From Leptidea sinapis (taxonomy: Eukaryota > Arthropoda > Insecta > Lepidoptera > Pieridae), in contig NC_066282.1 in the NCBI RefSeq assembly GCF_905404315.1, positions 4,612,501 to 4,676,500 of the forward strand: a stretch of DNA of 64,000 nucleotides. The letters are read 5' to 3'. The position numbers and the translations under genes are program-made. The notes beneath the pieces are model-generated. The model had not been told where the DNA came from and did no database searches. It saw nothing but the letters and a program-made list of their open reading frames with translations. Of this stretch, positions 58,446 to 64,000 are shown piece by piece (the first letter of the stretch is position 1; every line of letters starts with the position of its first letter).

Positions 58446-60800
58446 ACGCGAGAAAATATTTATTGATATTTTCATTACAACAGCGTTTTCCTGCAACTTG
58501 CTGATCTCAATTAATGATATTGTTGGCCAATTCAGTTAATTGTAATTGTTTTGTTTGGAATTTAGTTTACGTTTTTGTTATTTAATAATATATTAAATTG
58601 TTCAACCCCTAGATTTTTCGCATGTTACAAGTAAGAACAGTTGAGGTCCCAGAAACGTACCTTGATGTATCCTCATACACTTTAATAATATAAGCCCTAC
58701 CGACGTCACATGTAACGAGGTATTAGGCTCTTTAATAATATTTTGTATTCATCCCTTTTCAATATTAGAATTCAGTCTGTCCGCAAGAGTGCTTCCATAT
58801 TTTTAAAGTGTATAAAAAAGCTTTAGACTTTGGGGTTGATTAAGAACCTCAGCGCACTAGGTTGTACATCCAATTTATAACCAAATAAAATCGCGTAACT
58901 GTTAAGCATAGCGATAAAGTCCAGATTTGGAACACAAATTACCGTGGGCTGCCATGATAGATGCGCGAAGACTGATGACCAGTCCTCTGCTCACATGGCT
59001 CATAACTCAAATAGCCTAATGTCAGTTAACAAAAACAGCCTTTTGTGCTGCTCCTTCTGATGGCTGCTGCAGCCCGAAATTCATGGCCGCCTAGTGCCTA
59101 GACTAACTACGATACAAGGTGTTATGTTGGCTGCCTAGTACGCAGGGGCACTTAAGCAAATCTAGCCTATTTTTCGGGCTTTTTGGATTGACAATACTGT
59201 TTAGCAGTACCGTTGTAACACAACGTTGAACGATGGTACAATATGCCATAGAGTTTAATGTCATGAGTATCGTAATAAATCATTTTAACCACAGTATTTT
59301 AGGTAATTTGGAGACCTAAAATTGTATTTTATAGGAACTTTTTTAGATCTTAGGTTGCATTTACAGTAATTTTATCATCTTTACTGCTACTCAAATGTAT
59401 CAGCAGTAATGACCAAGTAAGTACGTAACACATCATAACAACATATCAGTCTTGGCCCTCAAGTCAGCTCATCGACAGCCGAAGTTTTAATCTAGTCCTG
59501 TAAGAATTTGTATTGCTTACAAAGTTTTGGAAAGAAAAGCTTTGTCGCACAAAATAACATAGTTTTTAAGCCCTTATTAATCGTACTATTTTGAGATCAT
59601 ACTCATATTATAACATTTTGTAGATTTTGCATTTAAGCCCATGTATTGTGTATGAGTATTAATATTGTGAATGTGTTCTTCTTGTGTCTATTCTATCCAT
59701 TTTCTTTCTCCGTTTATAGGTTTTTGATCACTTTTTCCTTCTACCATCAAAGCTTATTTTATTATTCGTGACTAACTAAAATTACACCTCCATCTTGTTC
59801 CTTCATGACAATATAGATTCTATTCAGAATTTCTATTTTAATGTTAATGTTATATTTGTTTACTAAATCTAAGGCTTCCTGTGGCCCTGTCATCTTAACT
59901 TCATTCTCAACTATATTTGTGATTTTAAGCATGCCATTATTAAATATTGATGTGAAACATATTAGATAATAATCGTGTTAGACAATACAATATTTGATAT
60001 TTAAATAAAATTTGATTGTGTTTTTGTATGTTGTAATTTATTTATACCTCTTATACCTATCCTACCTTTACAAAATAAATACACAATAACATAATAAATA
60101 CACAATAATATATTTCATAATCATCATTTATAAAAAAATTATACGTCTAAACGTATAATTTTTTTTATGATGTAGGAGTATTAAATAGCCGCTTGGGGGT
60201 AAGTGATCACTGCCACTTATTCTCTCGTGCAAACTAAAAAAAAATTACAGGAGAGTTTCCAGTTTTTAATCTGTAAAATTTAGGGCTTAAGTGTCTACTT
60301 TTGCGCAATTCATAAGTAGGTGATTTAGCCATATCTCGAAACAATTTGGAAACACTACATGAAAGAAATTAGCTTGAGAGTCACACTTTCCAATTGCCAC
60401 CAACTTAAACATTTCTTTTCAACAAAAATACTTGCCATGATATTTGTTAGAAAATATTGGAATTATGTGGTAAGAAGAAGTATGAGGAATACGAAAAAAT
60501 AACACGAAAGGCATGTTTTCTTAATCCACATCTACAATCTTAATAGGTAGGAAGGTACACTAAAACTCTCACTAAGAAAGCATACAACCATATAAGTTAA
60601 ACAATATTACAAGATTTGCTTCACAAAATAACAATGAAACTAAAATTTTCTTAGCTTAACTGTTATAACTAATCTTTCCTTCTTTCAGTCTTGAGATATC
60701 AAAATAAAATTGCATGTCAAAAAGACGCTTCTAATTTAATTTTTTAATGAAATTGCTTGTTCTAATCAATTAACACTTTGGTAAATCTTATTTCTTATTT
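58446..60800. other. 3' UTR of the THSD7-like gene and spacer
   Basis: No open coding. AATAAA near 58885 and further ones to 60070 could serve polyadenylation. 60165-60240 resembles an old family B LINE tail in reverse (AAGTGATCACTGCC). Confidence 0.45.
60131..60165. repeat. AT-rich hairpin
   Basis: AAAAAAATTATACGT and its complement around CTAA. Lies between the two genes; might help 3' end formation, but nothing shows this. Confidence 0.7.
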
Positions 60801-60802
60801 CA

Positions 60803-60940
60803 TTATAAAGGCCCATTATATTGTAGTTTTACTAAACCTTTATTCAAAATATCGTTAACTCTAGCCTCCCTTAGTCTTCGTTGACCTTCAGCAAGATCCT
60901 TTTCAACAACGGTTAAATTGTCGATGTTACTTAGAAAGAC
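60803..60940 (-). CDS. Candidate terminal exon of an unidentified - strand gene
   Basis: Seen: a strong acceptor (TATTTGTCAACAG) followed by 46 codons ending in TAA. The peptide looks protein-like, with NLTVVEKDLAEGQRRLREAR and DILNKGLVKLQYNGPL, helical and charged. It is 182 bp beyond the NDUFS1 stop on the same strand. I do not recognise it. If real, its upstream exons lie past NDUFS1, possibly outside the window, which would put the intronless NDUFS1 inside an intron of this gene. It could also be a chance ORF. Confidence 0.35.
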   Translation of the reverse strand, partial: VFLSNIDNLTVVEKDLAEGQRRLREARVNDILNKGLVKLQYNGPL

Positions 60941-61122
60941 CTGTTGACAAATATTTAATTTACATTCCTTATTTTATTCATTATCTACTCAAATTCTCAA
61001 AATAAGTTTATCTACATCGTAATTAATAGGTGAATAAACCAGTTTCCTTCATCTTAGTTTTGATATATTAATTTTAATTTACATAAAATTAAAGACAAAG
61101 ACATTTAATAAAAGTTTATTGA

Positions 61123-63306
61123 CTAAAAGATTGTACCATATGGGGAACACTCGTTCTCCTCTGCAGCTTTTCTGGCAGTTCTCATCGTACATGAGTTACA
61201 TGTGTAAACATCCGAACAGTAATAATCCTTTATTGTTTTCATCCTAACACATATACTATCATTTTCATTATATGAAGGATTCTCGGGTCCAATTAGCTTT
61301 GGAATCAAATCACCAAATAGCTTATCTTGATATGGCCCTAAATTTATAAAATTTGGACTTATTTGGCCTAATCGACAGCACAAAGTATCGCGATCAGTGT
61401 AGAACATGCATAGTCCGCAATATTCAGCTAAGGCGCGAAATATTTTCCAGTCAAGACGAGCTTTGCCGGGAGGAGTTATCGCAGGTAGAGCATGCTGAGC
61501 ACGAGCCTCCATATTTAAATACACTCCGCCAGATTCTGCATAAGAACAGCCCGGTAAAACAAATGTGGATAATTCAGCTCCTTTATCACCTTGAAATCCA
61601 ACATAAATCATTGTATATTTGTCTGGTTCTCTCCATCGATAAAATATATCGTCAGCGCCAAGAGATATTATCACTTCTGGACATAAATTATCGATAGCGT
61701 CTAGTGCGCCAGGTTGCCATCCCGCTTCAAGAGCGCCGGCAAAACTGGCGTCAAGGGTGATAACATTGATAACTCCCCACGTTTTAGGAACAGTGCTGGG
61801 AATCATTATTTTGTTTATTTCATTCATAATTTTAGCTGCATGGTAAGATTCTAATTGGCTTATACCAACAAATATAAGGGGCCTACAAGAATTTTCAAAT
61901 AGGTTTCTTGCAGACTTCAGAGATTCAACTGTGCTTCCAATGTAATTAACATGATAGTTATAATCACATGTAGGTCCAACAGCAAAGATTTCACATTCAT
62001 TAGTTACGTAAGCCTGTCTTATCCACGCATTTAATACAGGCGCTTCAAATCTTGGATTCGTTCCTATCAAAAGTATTCTATCAGCTGTAGCGATATCTTT
62101 CATATTAACATTTAGTGAATAAGAAGCCCGTAAATCGGGGCCTATCAGAGAAAATGATAATCCACGTTCAGTAAAAGTATTCTCACATCCAAGCATGTTT
62201 AGAAAATCTTTTGCCACCACTAAAGTCTCAACATTACTGTGAGGACCAGCAATAGCCATTATTCTGTTGGGATTTACGCTTCTTATAAGTTGTGATACAT
62301 TTTTTAGAGCAGTATCCCAATCTATTGGACATAAATGAGATTGAGATCTACACATCGGCGTAGCCAATCGCTGCAATTCGATTGAATCAATGGACCATCG
62401 CCCCTTATCAGATAGCCATTCTTGGTTGATTTCATCGTGTTCCCTTGGCAGTATCCTCAAAACTCTATCGAATCTATGATTGATGACAATGTTAGTACCA
62501 GTTGCATCTGTTACATCAATCGAATTAGCTTGTCTGACTTCCCATGGTCTGGCTTTGAACATGTATGGTATAGCAGTTAATGATCCCACCGGACACAAAT
62601 CGATAACATTTCCTGAAAGTTCAGATAGAAACACCTTGTCAACATATGTGCCGACTAACATTTCACCACCTCTGCCTGTTGTTCCCAAAATATCCATACC
62701 ACAAACTTGAGAAGCAAACCTAATGCAGCGTGTACAATGGATACATCGAGTCATTTCTGCACGAATAAGAGGACCTAAGCTTTTATCCTCAACAGCCCTT
62801 TTACCTTCGAAATGGATATCTGTAAATCTAGTCCGGTCATTTCCAAACTTCATTGTTAGATCTTGTAAATCACATTCTCCGCCTTGATCACATATTGGAC
62901 AATCTAGAGGATGATCAACTAAAAGGAATTCCAAAACACTTTCCTGAGCCCTTTGTGTCATTTCTGTATTGGTCCAAACTTTTATATCCTTAGCTACATG
63001 AAGACTGCAGGCAATTTGTGGCTTCCACATACCTTCTATCTCAACAAGGCACATTCTGCAGTTACCAGCAATGGAGAGCCGGTCGTGGTAACAGAATGAA
63101 GGTATGGTTACTTTGTGACTTCGCAATGCCTGTAAAATAGTATAGTACTTTGGAACAGGTACCGATTTACCATTTATAAATATATTAACCTGGTCTGTGT
63201 TTGATCTTCGTTGAAACGAATGAGGTGTTTGTCGATATTTTAAAAAGTTTCTTAAAGGTCTTAACATTTTATTTAATAAATATTTACGACTATAACGAAT
63301 ATACAA
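61123..63306 (-). CDS. NDUFS1: NADH-ubiquinone oxidoreductase 75 kDa subunit, mitochondrial (complex I), intronless copy
   Basis: Known role: NDUFS1 is the largest subunit of the complex I hydrophilic arm; it holds clusters N1b, N4 and N5 on the electron path from NADH to ubiquinone in the mitochondrial matrix. Seen: one unbroken ORF of 727 residues, the normal length. The 2Fe-2S set is C-x10-C-x2-C-x13-C (CYHDRLSIAGNC..). The N5 set is H-x3-C-x2-C-x5-C (HPLDCPICDQGGEC). The N4 set is CIHCTRC plus a later C in LCPVGS. The molybdopterin-like C-terminal domain follows. The N-terminus is Arg-rich with no acid, as in a mitochondrial presequence. A second Met at 63267 (MLRPLRNFLK) resembles the canonical start better than the first. 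AATAAA overlaps the region just after the stop. Odd: no introns and several changes at usually fixed positions (LSIAGN, LTMKFGNDRTRF), so a retrogene paralogue, perhaps testis-biased, is likely. Identity of the family is certain. Confidence 0.96.
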   Translation of the reverse strand: MYIRYSRKYLLNKMLRPLRNFLKYRQTPHSFQRRSNTDQVNIFINGKSVPVPKYYTILQALRSHKVTIPSFCYHDRLSIAGNCRMCLVEIEGMWKPQIACSLHVAKDIKVWTNTEMTQRAQESVLEFLLVDHPLDCPICDQGGECDLQDLTMKFGNDRTRFTDIHFEGKRAVEDKSLGPLIRAEMTRCIHCTRCIRFASQVCGMDILGTTGRGGEMLVGTYVDKVFLSELSGNVIDLCPVGSLTAIPYMFKARPWEVRQANSIDVTDATGTNIVINHRFDRVLRILPREHDEINQEWLSDKGRWSIDSIELQRLATPMCRSQSHLCPIDWDTALKNVSQLIRSVNPNRIMAIAGPHSNVETLVVAKDFLNMLGCENTFTERGLSFSLIGPDLRASYSLNVNMKDIATADRILLIGTNPRFEAPVLNAWIRQAYVTNECEIFAVGPTCDYNYHVNYIGSTVESLKSARNLFENSCRPLIFVGISQLESYHAAKIMNEINKIMIPSTVPKTWGVINVITLDASFAGALEAGWQPGALDAIDNLCPEVIISLGADDIFYRWREPDKYTMIYVGFQGDKGAELSTFVLPGCSYAESGGVYLNMEARAQHALPAITPPGKARLDWKIFRALAEYCGLCMFYTDRDTLCCRLGQISPNFINLGPYQDKLFGDLIPKLIGPENPSYNENDSICVRMKTIKDYYCSDVYTCNSCTMRTARKAAEENECSPYGTIF

Positions 63307-63594
63307 ATAATTGTATCGTTATCTTTTAGTTTATGTCACGTCTGACAGGCGTTGATTCAAAGTAATTCAAAATAAAAATAAGTTTTTATGCCAAGTTTTT
63401 TATCACAAGCTTCCTCATAATTTTTACAGTTATTTCAACACAATATTATTCAGTTAGATGACTTAATGCCAAAAATTGTGTTATAAAAAATTTCACACGT
63501 CGCCGTGTTTTTTTTTATGAGAAAGAAAAGTAGTAAATTCAAGGCATATTGGCCATGGCATCATTATGAACTCTAATTATATAAATTTGAACAG

Positions 63595-63770
63595 ACGAGA
63601 CTATACATACGTGTAATCAAATACCCTCTAACAGAGAGAGATGTTGAAAAATTCTTGAACATCTTGAAAACCACGACGCTATGTGAAGAGCGTATTGATC
63701 GTTTAGATAAAAGAAATACCCCTCGTTTGTCTAATACAAGACATACCCGTCCTCACGCACGTTGTCAGGG
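63595..63770 (+). CDS. Candidate internal exon or degraded element ORF, unrecognised
   Basis: An open stretch follows TTTGAACAG and ends at CAGGG/GTAGGT. It encodes text such as RVIKYPLTERDVEKFLNILK and CEERIDRLDKRNTPRL. Without splicing it stops at TAG 63772. No family recognised; it may be a remnant of a retroelement. Listed for completeness. Confidence 0.18.
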
Positions 63771-63905
63771 GTAGGTACAGAAAAGGCTATAGAGGACACT
63801 TATATTATCCCGAAAATTTGAAGAGAGACTTAATTCTGTCTTTATTCAGCTGATCTAATTTTTAACTATTTAATTCTTTTGGTTCTCACGTGTTAATGAT
63901 ATATA

Positions 63906-64000
63906 CAGGGTGTCCCAAAGTTATGGGACATGAAGGTAAAGTACCTTAAATATCGAAGATAGGCTATTTTACTGAAAGAAGAGTTTATGTTATTTTTAAA
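63906..64000. repeat. Possible transposon end at the window edge
   Basis: CAGGGTGTCCCAAAGTTATG after ATATA resembles common DNA-transposon termini in insects. The other end would be outside. Confidence 0.35.

Noticed and set aside
61353..62710. Open frames on the + strand opposite NDUFS1
   Set aside because: They are antisense shadows of a certain gene, with no splice or start support.

Overview
The window is animal nuclear DNA, AT-rich and crowded with transposons. It is almost certainly from a moth or butterfly: GT-AG spliced exons of a large gene lie among Jockey/RTE-type LINE tails, Helitron ends, a Tc1 transposon, MITEs and tRNA-like repeats of the kind usual in Lepidoptera. The species cannot be named from the sequence alone. 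There is no bacterial feature, operon or CRISPR array.

Host genes. (1) A gene on the + strand from about 19.6 kb to 58.4 kb encodes a long thrombospondin type-1 repeat (TSP1) membrane protein, best matched to the THSD7A/7B family. I could place 27 coding exons (19643-58445). All have GT-AG borders and the reading phase is unbroken across all 26 junctions. They give 1230 residues, ending in one transmembrane helix and a short basic tail. The 5' exons with the start and signal peptide lie outside the window or were not found. (2) NDUFS1 (complex I 75 kDa subunit) lies on the - strand at 61123-63306 as one intact 727-codon ORF, 2.7 kb past the end of the TSP1 gene and convergent with it. Lack of introns suggests a retrogene. 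(3) Two weaker exon candidates are at 60803-60940 (-) and 63595-63770 (+).

Region by region. 1-19.6 kb holds almost only mobile DNA: a complete Tc1 element with an intact transposase (3035-4633), an internally deleted two-gene DNA transposon with SWIM and THAP zinc-finger genes (6776-8696), several LINE 3' ends, a tRNA-containing inverted-repeat element, and a near-perfect 31-bp palindrome (12734-12799). 19.6-58.4 kb is the TSP1 gene, whose introns hold nested LINEs, Helitrons (two tandem head-to-tail pairs), a PIF/Harbinger-like MITE, a pogo-like MITE, a fold-back MITE and a Crypton-like recombinase remnant. Many of these sit within 100 bp of a splice acceptor. 58.4-64 kb holds the NDUFS1 ORF and quiet flanks.

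How parts relate. The two main genes share no pathway: one is a cell-surface TSP1 protein, the other a mitochondrial enzyme subunit. The most notable content is structural: how transposons are nested, tandemly joined and packed against exons. I found no convincing new biological system. The best leads are the compact deleted SWIM/THAP transposon, the tandem Helitron pairs, the tRNA-like element with covarying stems, one LINE family lying just upstream of several splice acceptors, and the intronless NDUFS1.
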